From positions 1 through 6,024 of the forward strand of contig DAINCF010000451.1 of assembly GCA_036732565.1 (NCBI GenBank): DNA of 6,024 bases. Reading direction: 5' to 3'. Numbering within the stretch: position 1 is the first letter of the stretch; the number at the start of each line of letters is the position of its first letter. Below the pieces are notes generated by a model. That model saw nothing but the letters and a program-made list of their open reading frames with translations, had not been told where the DNA came from and searched no databases. Source of the stretch: JAIVJN01 sp036732565 (lineage in GTDB: Bacteria > Acidobacteriota > Vicinamibacteria > Vicinamibacterales > UBA2999). This document shows positions 5,755 through 6,024 of the stretch, piece after piece. Made by a program: the position numbers and the translations under genes.

Positions 5755-6024
5755 TCCGCCACGGCTTCGTCGATGGCTTTTCGGGCGATACGGGTGATGA
5801 CGATCGTCACCGCGATGGTCGCCGCAAGCCCCAACGCCAGCAGTCCGTAGTAGGCGGCGCCCTTCGGTGCCGCCGCACCGCTGGCGAGCGTGGCGAGATC
5901 GCCCGCCACTTTGCCGGTATACACGTACATCGTGACCGCCGGCAGCATGCCGATCGATCCCAGGATGTAATCGCGGAAGCGCACCCGGCTGAGACCCAGT
6001 GCGTAGTTCAGCAGGGTGTAGAGC
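5730..6024 (-). CDS. TVP38/TMEM64 (VTT-domain) family membrane protein, C-terminal part (gene runs off the right edge)
   Basis: Only the last 97 codons are present. They begin YTLLNYALGLSRVRFRDYI and continue LGSIGMLPAVTMYVYTGKV, a stretch I recognise as the conserved C-terminal half of the TVP38/TMEM64 domain, a relative of DedA proteins in the inner membrane. Bacterial members are thought to help move or organise lipids, but their roles are mostly unsettled. A final hydrophobic segment (AYYGLLALGLAATIAVTIVITRIA) is a transmembrane helix, followed by a short soluble tail ending DQGTTTTT. The reading frame is open to the window edge; the GTG at 5984 is internal (…LSRV-RFRDY…), not a start. 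The TGA lies within the last codons of the convergent sugar dehydrogenase gene. The function of this copy cannot be inferred from its neighbours. Confidence 0.82.
   Translation of the reverse strand, partial: LYTLLNYALGLSRVRFRDYILGSIGMLPAVTMYVYTGKVAGDLATLASGAAAPKGAAYYGLLALGLAATIAVTIVITRIARKAIDEAVADQGTTTTT

Overview
The window is GC-rich, compactly coded bacterial chromosome. The features are a diderm-type haem gene pair, an exported PQQ-type sugar dehydrogenase with a C-terminal fibronectin-like module, and lysine/alanine/proline-rich basic tails. Together these suit a soil or environmental bacterium, with Acidobacteriota (Vicinamibacteria-like) my best guess. That placement is inference from gene style, as there is no rRNA or marker gene here. 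No phage, insertion sequence, CRISPR array, tRNA or rRNA was seen.

Left part, minus strand (1-2801): three genes read leftwards in the order hemE, hemG, arginase. hemE (uroporphyrinogen decarboxylase) and hemG (HemY-type protoporphyrinogen oxidase) share an ATGA stop/start overlap, so they are almost certainly co-transcribed and translationally coupled; both act in haem synthesis. A 75-bp gap holding a GC-rich palindrome and a 17-bp direct repeat separates hemG from the start of an arginase gene that runs off the left edge.

Centre (2802-2844): a 43-bp AT-rich pocket lies between the divergent hemE and rightward genes and probably holds both promoters.

Right part, plus strand (2845-5754): three tightly spaced genes. 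The first encodes a protein with a PD-(D/E)XK-nuclease-like N-terminal domain and a histone-H1-like Lys/Ala/Pro tail. The second, 8 bp downstream, is an uncharacterised acidic protein. The third, 13 bp further on, is a secreted glucose/sorbosone-dehydrogenase-type beta-propeller. The first two form a small module of unknown function and are the most interesting part of the window. A TVP38/TMEM64-family membrane protein enters from the right edge on the minus strand, and its 3' end overlaps the dehydrogenase gene tail-to-tail by 25 bp.

Apart from the 75-bp and 43-bp gaps there is essentially no non-coding DNA, and no stretch above 300 bases lacks a gene.
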